From contig PNKH01000016.1 of NCBI GenBank assembly GCA_013822345.1, positions 24,665 through 88,664 of the forward strand: a stretch of 64,000 nt of DNA, read 5' to 3'. A program made the position numbers and the translations under genes. How positions within the stretch are numbered: the stretch's first letter is position 1; each line of letters starts with the position of its first letter. A model generated the notes under the pieces. It was given only the letters and a program-made list of their open reading frames with translations. It did not search any database and was not told where the DNA came from. This DNA comes from Isosphaera sp. Lineage in GTDB: Bacteria; Planctomycetota; Planctomycetia; Gemmatales; Gemmataceae. Of the stretch, positions 8,234-16,523 are shown piece by piece.

Positions 8234-10600
8234 TCACAACATGCTGAACGGGTCGACGTCGACCTGGAACTCGACCCCGTGCGGCGGCCGGGCCATCGCC
8301 AGCACGTCCCGCAGCACGTCGTGCAACACCGCGGTGTCCGCCGACTGCACCTGGAAGTGGAACCGGTAGAAGTTGTTCAGCCGGAACACCGGGCACTCGG
8401 CCGGTCCGAGAACGCGCACGGCCGGCCCGCCGGCGGCCCGCCTCGTCGCCTCGTGGAACGCCCCGGCCAGGGTGTCCGCGAACTTCGACGCCGCCTCCTC
8501 CTTCTCACTCCGCACGATCAAGCGCGCCATGCGGTGGAACGGCGGGTACTGGTGCTGCTTCCGGTGCGCCAGCTCCTGCCCGGCGAACCCGACGAAGTCG
8601 TGCTTCGACGCCAGCGTCACGCACGGGTGGTCGGGGGTGAACGTCTGGATCAGCACCTGCCCGCCCTTGTCCCCGCGGCCGGCCCGCCCGGCCACCTGCG
8701 CCAGCAGCTGGAACGTCCGCTCGGCGCTGCGGAAGTCCGGCAGGTGGAGCCCGACATCCGCGTTCACCACCCCCACCAGGGTGACGTTCGGGAAGTCCAG
8801 CCCCTTCGCGATCATCTGCGTCCCGACCAGCACGTGGACCAGGCCGTCGCGGAAGGCGTCGAGCACGCGGCGGTGGCTCCCGGGCTTCGACATCGTGTCC
8901 GAGTCCATCCGGGCGCAGACGTGCCCGGGGAACTTCTCCTCGACCTCGGCGTGCAGCTTCTCGGTGCCGAGGCCCTGGTACCGCATCGACGGCTGGGAGC
9001 AGCCGGGGCACGTCTGGAACGGGGCCGTCTCGAACCCGCAGAAGTGGCAGACGAGGGCCGCCTTCGCCCGGTGGAACGTCAGGGCGAGGTCGCAGTTCGC
9101 GCACTGGGCGACGTGCCCGCACGCCTGGCAGTGGACGTGGGTGCTGAACCCGCGGCGGTTCAGCAGGAGGATCACCTGCCCCTTCGCCTTCAGGGTGGTC
9201 CGCATCGCCGCTTCGAGCGTCGCCCCGACCGCGAAGTGCTTGCCGCTCGGCTTCGGCTCGTGCCGCAGGTCGATCACCCTCACCCCCGGCAGCGGCCGGC
9301 TCTCGACCCGGCTCGGCATGCTCAGCAGGGTGTACGCCCCGCGGGCCGCGTTCGACCAGCTCTCCAGGCTCGGCGTCGCCGACCCCATCAGGATCGGAAT
9401 GCCCTCCAGCCGGGCCCGCATCACCGCCACGTCCCGGGCGTGGTATCGCGGCGTCGCCTCCTGCTTGAAGCTGCTCTCGTGCTCCTCGTCGATCACGATC
9501 AGGCCGAGCTTCCGGGTCGGGGCGAAGACCGCGCTCCGCGCCCCGACGACGACCTGGACGTGCCCGGACGCGACCCGCCGCCAGTACCCGCCGCGCTCGG
9601 CGTCGGTCAGGTGGCTGTGCAGCACCGCGACAGTCCCGCACCGGCCCTCGAACCGCGAGATCGTTTGCGGGGTGAGCGAGATTTCCGGCACCAGGACGAT
9701 CGCCTCGCGGCCCTGCTTCACCGTCTCCTCGATCGCCCGCAGGTACACCTCGGTCTTGCCGCTGCCGGTGACCCCGTGGAGCAGGAACGGCCGGAATCCG
9801 CCGGTCTGCAGGGCGGCGTGGACCTGGCCCCAGACGCGGACCTGATCCGCGTTCAGCTCGATGGCGAGCGGGGGACGTGAGTCCCCTGATCCTTCCGACA
9901 CATCAGGGGGCTGACGCCCCCCGCTCGCCTCGGTCTCGACCCGCTCGCTGAACTTCCGCACCAACCCCTTCTTGACCAGCCCGCCGACGACGCCGGTCGT
10001 GCACTTCGCGAGGCGGGCGAGCTGCAGGATCTCGAGCGGCCGGCCCTCCTTCTTGAGCTTGTCGAGGGCGGCCTTCTGCTGCGGGGTGACGGAGGGGAGC
10101 GGGTTCGGGAGGTGGTCCTTCGGGACCGGCTCGACGAACGCGGCGACCCGGGTGCCGGCGTTCCCGCGGACCCCGGCCGGGACGACCGCGTGCAGCACCT
10201 GGCCCCACCCGCACAGGTAGTAGTCGGCCATCCACCGGGTGAGCGCCATCACGTGCCCGTCGACGAGCGCGTCGTCGTCGAGGACGCGGGCCAGCGGCTT
10301 CACCTCGAAGGCGGCGGACGGCGGCTCGTCGGTGACGCGGACGCAGAACCCGGGGGTGGTCTTGTCGCCCTTGCCGAACGGCGCCTCGACTCGCTTCCCG
10401 ACGCCGACCTTGCCGGCGAGGTCGGCGGGGACGGCGTAGGTGTACTCGGTGTCGAGGGGGCGGTCGAAGACGACGCTGGCGTACAGCCCGGACAGCGGAC
10501 CCGGGGGCGGTGGGGGTTCCGGCTCGCGGCGCCGGCCGGTCGGGAACAGGGTGGTGCGGGCCGTCATGGCCGAGCGCTCCGCGGGCGTGGTAGTGGTCAT
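8234..10600 (-). CDS. priA: Primosomal replication protein N' (PriA helicase)
   Basis: A 788-residue 3'-5' superfamily 2 DNA helicase that restarts stalled replication forks. The N-terminal 3'BD domain starts ASVVFDRPLDTEYTYAVP. Walker A is GVTGSGKTEVYL, Walker B is VIDEEHESSFKQE (the DEEH box typical of PriA), and motif III is MGSATPSLES. The zinc-binding region CQACGHVAQCANCDLALTFH ... CHFCG ... CPGCSQP holds the four Cys pairs of PriA. QVAGRAGRGDKGGQVLIQT is motif VI. Residues around 230-250 (ASGGRQPPDV to SGDSRPPLA) are not part of the usual fold: they are the translation of a palindromic element inserted in frame between the winged-helix and helicase domains. Confidence 0.96.
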   Translation of the reverse strand: MTTTTPAERSAMTARTTLFPTGRRREPEPPPPPGPLSGLYASVVFDRPLDTEYTYAVPADLAGKVGVGKRVEAPFGKGDKTTPGFCVRVTDEPPSAAFEVKPLARVLDDDALVDGHVMALTRWMADYYLCGWGQVLHAVVPAGVRGNAGTRVAAFVEPVPKDHLPNPLPSVTPQQKAALDKLKKEGRPLEILQLARLAKCTTGVVGGLVKKGLVRKFSERVETEASGGRQPPDVSEGSGDSRPPLAIELNADQVRVWGQVHAALQTGGFRPFLLHGVTGSGKTEVYLRAIEETVKQGREAIVLVPEISLTPQTISRFEGRCGTVAVLHSHLTDAERGGYWRRVASGHVQVVVGARSAVFAPTRKLGLIVIDEEHESSFKQEATPRYHARDVAVMRARLEGIPILMGSATPSLESWSNAARGAYTLLSMPSRVESRPLPGVRVIDLRHEPKPSGKHFAVGATLEAAMRTTLKAKGQVILLLNRRGFSTHVHCQACGHVAQCANCDLALTFHRAKAALVCHFCGFETAPFQTCPGCSQPSMRYQGLGTEKLHAEVEEKFPGHVCARMDSDTMSKPGSHRRVLDAFRDGLVHVLVGTQMIAKGLDFPNVTLVGVVNADVGLHLPDFRSAERTFQLLAQVAGRAGRGDKGGQVLIQTFTPDHPCVTLASKHDFVGFAGQELAHRKQHQYPPFHRMARLIVRSEKEEAASKFADTLAGAFHEATRRAAGGPAVRVLGPAECPVFRLNNFYRFHFQVQSADTAVLHDVLRDVLAMARPPHGVEFQVDVDPFSML
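9863..9929. repeat. Palindromic element inserted in frame within priA
   Basis: Arms 9863-9890 and 9902-9929 pair at 25 of 28 positions around an 11-base loop, with outer core GGCGAGCGGGGG. The element resembles the intergenic palindromes of this window but is wholly coding, giving a Gly/Pro/Ser-rich linker in PriA without disrupting the frame. Confidence 0.85.
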
Positions 10601-10680
10601 GCGCCCAGTCTAGCACCGGCCGCGCGGCCGCCCAAGGGCGGTTGCCCAACCCCTGTCATCGGCAAACCCGGTGGCATTAC

Positions 10681-10792
10681 TGGACCGCGGCCGTCCCGGC
10701 CGCTCCCGCTCCGGAGTTCGGGCGCGTCGCCGATCCGGCCGGCAGGATACGCCCTCGACCCGCGAAGCGGCGGCCGGGACGGCCGCGGTCCA
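10681..10792. repeat. Family A palindrome between priA and beta-helix gene
   Basis: Arms 10681-10703 and 10770-10792 are perfect 23-bp reverse complements (GGACCGCGGCCGTCCCGG core) around a 66-base loop. The 9-mer GGCAAACCC occurs at 10661-10669 and again at 10793-10801 on the other side, a possible but offset flanking direct repeat. Lies upstream of priA and downstream of the beta-helix gene. Confidence 0.9.
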
Positions 10793-10802
10793 GGCAAACC
10801 CC

Positions 10803-12308
10803 CTACTTCTTCTCCGGGATCCCCGTCAGCGGCCGCTCCTCGCCGAACTCGTACGCCCCCAGCGCCGGCCCCTTCCCCTTGAACGGGAACCCCACGTCCA
10901 CCCCGCGGCCGACCACGAAGCTGTCCGCGGCCGCCGGGACGTAGAACGGCCACGGCCGATCGCCCTTCAGCCGGAACCCCGGGTCGTCGCCGACGAAGTT
11001 GCCGTCCGGAACGCCCTTCAGGTTCACGCACAGGTTCGCCGCGAACGCCACCTCCGCCGCCGCCCGCGGCGACACCAGGTTCCGCGGTTGCTCCTTCGCC
11101 GCCACGAACACGTTGTTCTTCACCACCCACCCCTTGACCGGCTGCTTCGCGTCGTGGAACGCGTCGATGAACGCCGCCGCCCGGTCCTTCGCGTCCGCCG
11201 CGTACACCGTGTTGTTCAGCACCGACACGTTCTCCGCCGACCCCCGGTTCTTCCACACGAACGCCCGGTCCAGGTTCTCCACCACGTTGTGGTGGATCCA
11301 CACCGGCCCCCGGTTCTCCCCGCCGTGCTGGCTGTACACCCGCCCGCCGGTCTTCTCGATCCGCACGTAGTTCCGCCCGAACCGGAGGTGGTTCCGCGGC
11401 CCCTCCACGGTGTAGCTGTCGGTCAGGAGGTTGTCGTGGATCCAGACGCTGTACGCGAACCCCCGGGTGTTCGGGTCCGCCCCCTGCCCGGACTTCGGGA
11501 CCGAGATGCAGCGGTTCATGTGGTTGTGGTCGATCTCCAGCCCGAACTCGTTCTCGTGGGCCGACTCGAACGAGAACTCGCCCTGCTGCTCGAAGTAGCA
11601 GTGGTGGATCCGCACGCCCTCGTGCCCGCCGCCCTTGTACCCGTACTCCGTCCCGACCGTGTTCACGACCCGGCAGCGGGCGATCTCCGACGACTTCAGC
11701 CACCGGGTGCGGATCGCCCCGCTGTGGTGCTTGTCCTTGTCGGTGCTGCCGTTCTCGATCACGCACCCGTCGACCGTCACCTTCTGCGAGTGCTCCAGGA
11801 ACAGGGCCGCCCAGCGGAACTCGCGCAGCCCGAGGTTCTTCAGGGTGAGGGCGTCGCAGTTGACGGCGTGGACCGCCCCGCTGACGCGGTGCTTCGGGTC
11901 CGACTCCATCGCCAGGTCGCGGACGGCGACGCCCTTCCCCTTGGCCACGCCGATCAGGAACTCGTCGGTCGGCTTCGGGTTGGCGGTCACGTCGCCGAGC
12001 TTCCAGTCGGTCGACGCGACGACGCGGGTGGCCTTGTCGCCGGTGCTGCCGCGGCCGGCGATCGTGACGCCGTTCTTCGGCTTGGCGGTGCGGGCGGCGG
12101 GGAAGGTGCCGCTCTCGAGTTGGATGGTGTGCTCGCCGGCCGGGACGCGGTCGCAGGCGTAGGCCAGGGACCGCCACGCCGTCGCGGCGGTCTTCCCGTC
12201 CCGGTCATCGGCGTCGACGCCGGCGGGGCTGACGGTGAACGTGTCGGCCCGGGCGGCCGGGGCGAGGAGGGCGAGGGCGAGGGCGAGGAGCGCGGACCGG
12301 GTCGGCAT
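10803..12308 (-). CDS. Secreted right-handed parallel beta-helix protein
   Basis: A 501-residue protein starting at the ATG at 12308, preceded by AGGTG and giving a clear signal peptide (PTRSALLALALALLAPAARA, cleaved near ADT). The mature N-terminus FTVSPAGVDADDRDGKTAATAWRSL is the usual opening of pectate-lyase-like proteins with DUF1565-type PbH1 repeats. The middle holds many N-rich turns such as NCDALTLKN, IHHCYFEQQ, IHDNLLTD and VLNNTVYA, characteristic of PbH1 coils. It is probably an extracellular polysaccharide lyase or carbohydrate-binding protein; no catalytic residues can be assigned. Its first 104 bases overlap the 3' end of the phosphoesterase frame. Confidence 0.85.
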   Translation of the reverse strand: MPTRSALLALALALLAPAARADTFTVSPAGVDADDRDGKTAATAWRSLAYACDRVPAGEHTIQLESGTFPAARTAKPKNGVTIAGRGSTGDKATRVVASTDWKLGDVTANPKPTDEFLIGVAKGKGVAVRDLAMESDPKHRVSGAVHAVNCDALTLKNLGLREFRWAALFLEHSQKVTVDGCVIENGSTDKDKHHSGAIRTRWLKSSEIARCRVVNTVGTEYGYKGGGHEGVRIHHCYFEQQGEFSFESAHENEFGLEIDHNHMNRCISVPKSGQGADPNTRGFAYSVWIHDNLLTDSYTVEGPRNHLRFGRNYVRIEKTGGRVYSQHGGENRGPVWIHHNVVENLDRAFVWKNRGSAENVSVLNNTVYAADAKDRAAAFIDAFHDAKQPVKGWVVKNNVFVAAKEQPRNLVSPRAAAEVAFAANLCVNLKGVPDGNFVGDDPGFRLKGDRPWPFYVPAAADSFVVGRGVDVGFPFKGKGPALGAYEFGEERPLTGIPEKK

Positions 12309-13236
12309 GGGGCACCTGGTGGGACGTCGGGGCTGACCCTGCCATTCGACCAAAGTCCGCCCGGCGTGCCAACCCGTTTCGCACCCACTCCCAGTTGTGC
12401 CGGGTGAACCCTGCCACGTCGTCGTCCGGGACGAAGTCGAACGCCCACCCGTCGGCGGTTTGCTCCAACACGCCGACGCTACCGGTCTCGGGGTGGCCGC
12501 CGCGCGTCCGCAGCTCGAACCCGGCCAGGTGGTACACCTGCGGCCCGCCGGGTTCGCCGTCCACCCACGACCCGTCCCCGGCGTAATGCCCGAAGAACGC
12601 GAACCGCGGCCGGGCCACCCCGATCAGGGTCCGCAGCGCCGCGCTCCCGTACCCGACCCGCTTCGCGTCCGCCGGGGCGTCGTGCGACAGGAGCACGTCG
12701 AACTCCTCCCACGCCAGCCGGTCGACCGCCCGTTCGTCGACGTACCCGCGCCGCGGCAGGTTCCGCCGGGCGTTCGCCCCGTCCCCGTCCACGCCCCACA
12801 CCGCCCCCACCCGCAGCCCGCCGGCGAGGTTCACGACGCGCCCGTCCTTGATCCCGCACACCCGGCCGTAGGCGTCGACCGGGAAGTCCGGTTCCGTGCC
12901 GCCGCGGGCGAGGCGCTCCAACTCGCCGAAGTCCTCGTGGTTGCCGGCGGTGAACCACAGCCCCGGCGGGGCGTGCGGGTCGTCGAAGGCGGCGTCGGCG
13001 AGCGGGTTGCGGGAGACGATGTCGAGGGTGCCGAGTTCGAGGGGGTCGTCCTTGGCGTGGCGGACGGTGGCCTTGTCGAGGCGCCCGGGGTCGGGGAAGT
13101 AGCCGAGGTCGCCGACTTGCAACAATCCGGCGAGTGGGCGGCCGGTGCGGCGGGACCAGTACGACCCGAACCGGAACGCCGGGAGCACCCGGCCGTGCAG
13201 GTCGCCGAAGACGAGAAAGGTGGCGGGCGTGTCCAT
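12205..13236 (-). CDS. Calcineurin-like metallophosphoesterase
   Basis: A 343-residue protein with the metallophosphoesterase metal ligands in order: FGDLHGRVLP (DxH), QVGDLGYFPD (GD), TAGNHEDFGE (GNHE), LSHDAP (His) and FFGHYAGDG, in place of the usual final GHxH. It would be a two-metal phosphodiesterase or phosphatase of unknown substrate. The folded part ends near FTRHNWEWV (about residue 291). The last 50 residues are Arg/Pro-rich and run 104 bases into the beta-helix gene in another frame, which looks like read-through after loss of an earlier stop rather than a genuine domain. Confidence 0.78.
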   Translation of the reverse strand: MDTPATFLVFGDLHGRVLPAFRFGSYWSRRTGRPLAGLLQVGDLGYFPDPGRLDKATVRHAKDDPLELGTLDIVSRNPLADAAFDDPHAPPGLWFTAGNHEDFGELERLARGGTEPDFPVDAYGRVCGIKDGRVVNLAGGLRVGAVWGVDGDGANARRNLPRRGYVDERAVDRLAWEEFDVLLSHDAPADAKRVGYGSAALRTLIGVARPRFAFFGHYAGDGSWVDGEPGGPQVYHLAGFELRTRGGHPETGSVGVLEQTADGWAFDFVPDDDVAGFTRHNWEWVRNGLARRADFGRMAGSAPTSHQVPHADPVRAPRPRPRPPRPGRPGRHVHRQPRRRRRR

Positions 13237-13273
13237 GCCCGGACGGACAACCGCCGCGGCCTGGCGGTTCGGG

Positions 13274-13439
13274 CTTGGTCTTCACTTCCCCCCGGTGGGG
13301 GAGGTCGCCGCGCCAGCGGCGGGTGGGGTGGAAGAGCGACCCCGGAGTTCCCCGCAGCCTTCTGCGCCGTGTGGCTTCCCCCCCCACCCGCCGGCGAAGC
13401 GCCGGCGACCTCCTCCACCAGGGGGGAGGTGCAGACCAA
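13274..13439. repeat. Imperfect long inverted repeat between YacP-like and phosphoesterase genes
   Basis: The left arm (13274-13333) begins CTTGGTCTTCACTTCCCCCC and the right arm (13375-13439) ends GGGGGGAGGTGCAGACCAAG. The middle of each arm carries its own small GCCGGCGAAGCGCCGGC-like or GCCGCGCCAGCGGC hairpin. Fills most of the 213-base gap. Confidence 0.75.
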
Positions 13440-13449
13440 GACCCCACCG

Positions 13450-13959
13450 TCACAGCTTCCGGCGCCGCGGCGGGGTGCTGAACGCGGCGAGCCACGCGGC
13501 CATCTCCTCGGGCGTCGTCGGCGGCTCCGGCTTCTCCGCCTCCGGCGGCACGGCCACCGGCGGCCGCTCGGCCGGGGCGATGCACCAGTCCACGAACTCC
13601 TCGCACCCGCGCACCGCACCCCCCCGCCGCCGGCCGGCGGCCCGCACCCGACCGTCGTTCGACACCACCGTCACCAGCGCCGGCCGGGGTTCGGCCGCCA
13701 GCAACTCCTCGATCTCGTCGTCGGCGGTGCGACGGGCCGCGAACCGCACCCGCACCCCGCGGTGCTCCGTCTCGGGTGAGGCGAACGGCGACCCCTGGGC
13801 GTCGAACACCACCCGCACCACCGCGCCACGCCCGCTCGCCGCCTCGGCGAGCCAGTCGAGGAACCGGGTGCGGGCGCGGTCCAGCCCGCCGGGCGGCAGC
13901 GCCCGGGACGCCAGCCCGACCGCGAACATCAGGTTGTACCCGTCGATCAGGAAGATCAC
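13450..13959 (-). CDS. NYN (PIN-like) domain protein, YacP/Rae1-like
   Basis: A 169-residue protein taken from the GTG at 13959 because it begins at the first beta strand, VIFLIDGYNLM; a TTG start 14 codons upstream is possible. DGYN carries the first catalytic Asp of the NYN fold. RVVFDAQGSP and the ADDEIEELL segment (replacing the usual ADxxIE) give the further acidic residues, and VVSNDGRVRAAGRRRG matches the VVTSDxxv block. Homologues such as Bacillus Rae1 are ribosome-associated endoribonucleases. The C-terminus is Pro-rich. The gene is near yacG and the fmdB-like gene, all on the minus strand. Confidence 0.8.
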   Translation of the reverse strand: MIFLIDGYNLMFAVGLASRALPPGGLDRARTRFLDWLAEAASGRGAVVRVVFDAQGSPFASPETEHRGVRVRFAARRTADDEIEELLAAEPRPALVTVVSNDGRVRAAGRRRGGAVRGCEEFVDWCIAPAERPPVAVPPEAEKPEPPTTPEEMAAWLAAFSTPPRRRKL

Positions 13960-14006
13960 GGCCGCACCGCGGGTGGGTGTCCGACCGTACCAGTTTACCA
14001 AGCCGA

Positions 14007-14032
14007 AAGCCCGGCCGTCGCCGGCCGGGCTT
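14007..14032 (-). terminator. Hairpin downstream of yacG
   Basis: AAGCCCGGCC (14007-14016) pairs with GGCCGGGCTT (14023-14032) around six bases. It lies between yacG and the YacP-like gene; no T-tract follows, so termination is only probable. Confidence 0.5.
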
Positions 14033-14080
14033 CACGGGTATCGAGAATCGGCCGGAGGAACGGCCGGGTGACGGGCCTGG

Positions 14081-14266
14081 TCAGTCCCCGTCGGCGGGGG
14101 ACGAGCGGTCGTTCGGCGGGGTCGGGTCCGGCACCCGGTAGTCCTCCCCGAGCCACCGGCCGAGGTCGATCACCCGGCATCGGCGGGAGCAGAACGGGTA
14201 GTCCGGGTAGTCTTGCCAGTTCCCCGGCATCGCCGCGTCACAGATCGGACACCGCGACTTACTCAT
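14081..14266 (-). CDS. yacG: DNA gyrase inhibitor YacG family zinc protein
   Basis: A 61-residue protein with the four-Cys zinc site of YacG: CPIC near the N-terminus and FCSRRCRVIDLGRWL, the family hallmark (C-x3-C followed by a DLxxW helix). E. coli YacG binds GyrB and inhibits gyrase. The Ser/Pro/Asp-rich tail after residue 45 is typical. Small and complete. Confidence 0.92.
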   Translation of the reverse strand: MSKSRCPICDAAMPGNWQDYPDYPFCSRRCRVIDLGRWLGEDYRVPDPTPPNDRSSPADGD

Positions 14267-14315
14267 CGGTTCGGCACACCCCCGACTTCGCGTTTTCTCC
14301 CGACAACCCGCCCCG

Positions 14316-14654
14316 TCACTTCGCCTTCTTCCCCCCGCCCTTCCCGTCCGGCTTCGCTGCCGGCTTGGGGGAACTCTCCACGGCGGGGGTCGCGTCCGCC
14401 TTCGCCTCGGGCTTCGCGTCCGGCTTGGCGTCGGCCTTCGGGGCGTCGCCGGACTCCGGCTTCTCCCCGGCCCGGCGGTAGTCCGTCTCGTAGAACCCGC
14501 CGCCCTTGAAGATCACCGCCCCGCCCCCGCCGAACCGCCGGCCGAGCTTGTTCTTCTTGCACGCCGGGCACCTCGTCAGCGGAGGGTCGGAGAACGACTG
14601 CAGCTCGTCGAACCGGTGGCCGCAGGCGGAACACTCGTAGTCGTAGGTGGGCAT
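14316..14654 (-). CDS. FmdB family zinc ribbon protein
   Basis: A 112-residue protein. It opens [32 protein letters not shown], the FmdB/CxxC_CXXC_SSSS zinc ribbon with two CxxC knuckles. [19 protein letters not shown] is the conserved block after the ribbon. The last 45 residues are an Ala/Lys/Asp/Pro-rich tail, probably disordered. FmdB was named as a possible regulator of an amide-inducible operon, but the general role of the family is unknown. It stands upstream of yacG and downstream of grpE on the same strand. Confidence 0.9.
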   Translation of the reverse strand: MPTYDYECSACGHRFDELQSFSDPPLTRCPACKKNKLGRRFGGGGAVIFKGGGFYETDYRRAGEKPESGDAPKADAKPDAKPEAKADATPAVESSPKPAAKPDGKGGGKKAK

Positions 14655-14679
14655 GGGGGTCGGTCGGGGGTGGGTTGTG

Positions 14680-14732
14680 GGGCCGGCTGTGCCGGCCGGG
14701 GTGGCGGGCGACGGCCGGCACGGCCGGCCCTA
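14680..14732. repeat. Palindrome that provides the grpE stop
   Basis: Arms 14680-14698 and 14712-14730 pair at 18 of 19 positions (GGCCGGC-rich). Read from the right, the element begins GTAGGGCCGG, and its TAG is the grpE stop (14730-14732). Confidence 0.75.
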
Positions 14733-15224
14733 CCCGGCGGCCACGGTCACGGAGGCGGGGCGGAGGACGCGGTCGTGGAGGAGGAACCCGTTCTGCAGCA
14801 CCCGCACGACCTGGCCGGGGGCGACCTCGCCGGCCGGCTCCTGCGACACCGCCTCGTGCAGGCTCGTGTCGAACGTGGTGCCGGGGCCGACCTCGATCCG
14901 GGTGACCCCGTGCCGGCGCAGCACCGCGAGCAGTTGGTCGGCGGTCGCCGCCACCCCGGTCGCCAGCGGGCCGGCGTCGCCCGCGGCCTTCGCCGCCCCG
15001 AGCGCCCGGTCGAGGTTGTCCAGGGCCGACAGCAGGTCGCGGGCCAGCGGCTCGGCGGCGTACTTCCGCGCCACCTCCGCGTCCCGGGCGGCCCGCTTCC
15101 GGGCGTTCTCGTAGTCCGCCACCACCAGCTTGTAGTTCGCCAGCTGCTGCTCGGCGGCGTCGAGCCGGGCCTGGAGCGGGTCCGGGCCGAGGGCGTCGTC
15201 GGGGGGCGGGGTGTCGTCGGCCAT
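14730..15224 (-). CDS. grpE: Nucleotide exchange factor GrpE
   Basis: A 164-residue GrpE, the exchange factor that releases ADP from DnaK. After an acidic N-terminus, a coiled coil runs from ARLDAAEQQLANYKLVVADYENARKR to KYAAEPLARDLLSALDNLDRAL, the family's most conserved stretch. The beta-wing domain ends with GPGTTFDTSLHEAV and GQVVRVLQNGFLLHDRVLRPASVTVA, matching the PROSITE GrpE signature. The ATG at 15224 gives a normal length. It follows dnaJ with a 32-base gap, so grpE is likely cotranscribed with it; no dnaK is in the window. Confidence 0.95.
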   Translation of the reverse strand: MADDTPPPDDALGPDPLQARLDAAEQQLANYKLVVADYENARKRAARDAEVARKYAAEPLARDLLSALDNLDRALGAAKAAGDAGPLATGVAATADQLLAVLRRHGVTRIEVGPGTTFDTSLHEAVSQEPAGEVAPGQVVRVLQNGFLLHDRVLRPASVTVAAG

Positions 15225-15256
15225 CGCGGGTGGGTCCGTGGGTCTCGTGCGCCTCG

Positions 15257-16390
15257 TCACCGCTGCTCGGTTGGAGGGGCGTCCCCGGAGATCAGATCCT
15301 TCAATTTCCCGAACAGCCCCTTCCGCGGGGCCGGCGGGGTGACCCCGTCGAGCTCGGCCAGGCGGCGGAACAACTCCTCCTGCTCGGCCGACAGGGCGGC
15401 CGGGGTCTCGACCACCAGCTGCACCAGCAGGTCGCCCTTCCGCCGCGGGTCGTCGAGGTCCGGCATCCCGTGCCCCGGGACCCGCAGGACGGTGGTGTGG
15501 GTCTGCGCCCCGCGGGGCACCTCGGCCGTCACCTTCTGCCCGGTCAGGGTGGGGATCTCGACCGGCCCGCCGAGGGCCGCCCGGGCGAACGACACCGGGA
15601 ACTGGCAGATCAGGTTGTGCCCGTCCCGCTCGAACACCTTGTGCTCGCGGACCCGGACGACCAGCTCCAGGTCGCCGCGGGCGGCCCCCGGCGGCCCCTC
15701 GTGCCCGCGGCCCGGGACGGTCAGCCGGACCCGGGTGTCGACCCCCGGCGGGACCGGCACGTCGATCGACTCCCGGGTCTCGACCCGGCCGACCCCGCGG
15801 CACGCCGGGCACGGGTCGGTGACCACCACCCCGCGGCCGCCGCACCCCCGGCACGCCTGGGCGAACGAGAACATCCCGCCCAGGGACGCCGTCTCCCCGC
15901 CGGTCCCCTTGCACCGCCGGCACGGGGCCGGGTGCGTCCCCGGCTTCGCCCCGGTCCCGCCGCACCCCCGGCAGTTCGCCTCGTACCGGACCGACACCGT
16001 CCGCTTCACCCCGGTCGCCGCCTCCAGCAGGTCGACGTCCAGGATGTCCTCGATGTCCTCCCCGCGGCGCGGGGCCCGGGGCCGCCGCCGGCCGCCCGCG
16101 AACGCCCCGCCGAACACCTGCGACAGGATGTCCCCGAGGTCCACCCCGCCGCCGGCCGCCGCCTGGGCCAGGCCGTCGTGCCCGTACCGGTCGTACACCT
16201 GCCGCCGCTGGGCGTCCTTCAGCACCTCGTAGGCTTCCGTCACCTCCTTGAACCGGACCTCGGCCTCCGGGTCGCCGACGTTCCGGTCCGGGTGGTGCTG
16301 CATGGCGAGCCGGCGGTACGCCTTGTTCACCTCCACCTCGGTCGCCGTCCGGGCGACCCCGAGGACCTCGTAGTAGTCCCGCTTGGCCAT
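15257..16390 (-). CDS. dnaJ: Chaperone DnaJ
   Basis: A 377-residue type I DnaJ, the co-chaperone that delivers substrates to DnaK and stimulates its ATPase. The J domain (residues 1-70) has the HPD motif in MQHHPDRNVGD. A Gly-rich linker follows. The zinc-binding domain contains four CxxCxGxG repeats: CRGCGGTG, CRRCKGTG, CRGCGGRG and CPACRGVG. The C-terminal substrate domains include GDLELVVRVREHKVFERDGHNL and GHGMPDLDDPRRKGDLLVQL. It lies between grpE and groEL1 in a minus-strand chaperone block. The leader carries an inverted set of GTGGACAGTGG-type repeats. Confidence 0.96.
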   Translation of the reverse strand: MAKRDYYEVLGVARTATEVEVNKAYRRLAMQHHPDRNVGDPEAEVRFKEVTEAYEVLKDAQRRQVYDRYGHDGLAQAAAGGGVDLGDILSQVFGGAFAGGRRRPRAPRRGEDIEDILDVDLLEAATGVKRTVSVRYEANCRGCGGTGAKPGTHPAPCRRCKGTGGETASLGGMFSFAQACRGCGGRGVVVTDPCPACRGVGRVETRESIDVPVPPGVDTRVRLTVPGRGHEGPPGAARGDLELVVRVREHKVFERDGHNLICQFPVSFARAALGGPVEIPTLTGQKVTAEVPRGAQTHTTVLRVPGHGMPDLDDPRRKGDLLVQLVVETPAALSAEQEELFRRLAELDGVTPPAPRKGLFGKLKDLISGDAPPTEQR

Positions 16391-16392
16391 AG

Positions 16393-16520
16393 GAGTGGGC
16401 AGTGGACAGTGGACAGTGGGCAGTCGGCCGACACCACACCCATGATACGGCGTGGGCAGCGGGTGGTGAACGCGGGCCGCCCCGCTTCACTGCCCACTGC
16501 CCACCGTCCACTGCCCACTC
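16393..16520. repeat. Inverted short-repeat pair between groEL1 and dnaJ
   Basis: The left block 16393-16424 has GTGGGCAGTGGACAGTGG units and the right block 16490-16520 the complementary CCACTGCCCACCGTCCACTG units. It fills the 133-base gap, so dnaJ may be separated from groEL1 by a strong hairpin. Confidence 0.7.
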
Positions 16521-16523
16521 GGC

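Noticed and set aside
8279..9880. Long open frames opposite priA and other large genes
   Set aside because: High GC gives long antisense frames lacking stops; these encode Arg/Pro/Ala-rich sequence without family motifs and mirror clear genes.
14730..16511. Single long frame covering grpE and a region opposite dnaJ
   Set aside because: Only the part up to 15224 matches GrpE; dnaJ is in another frame of the same strand.
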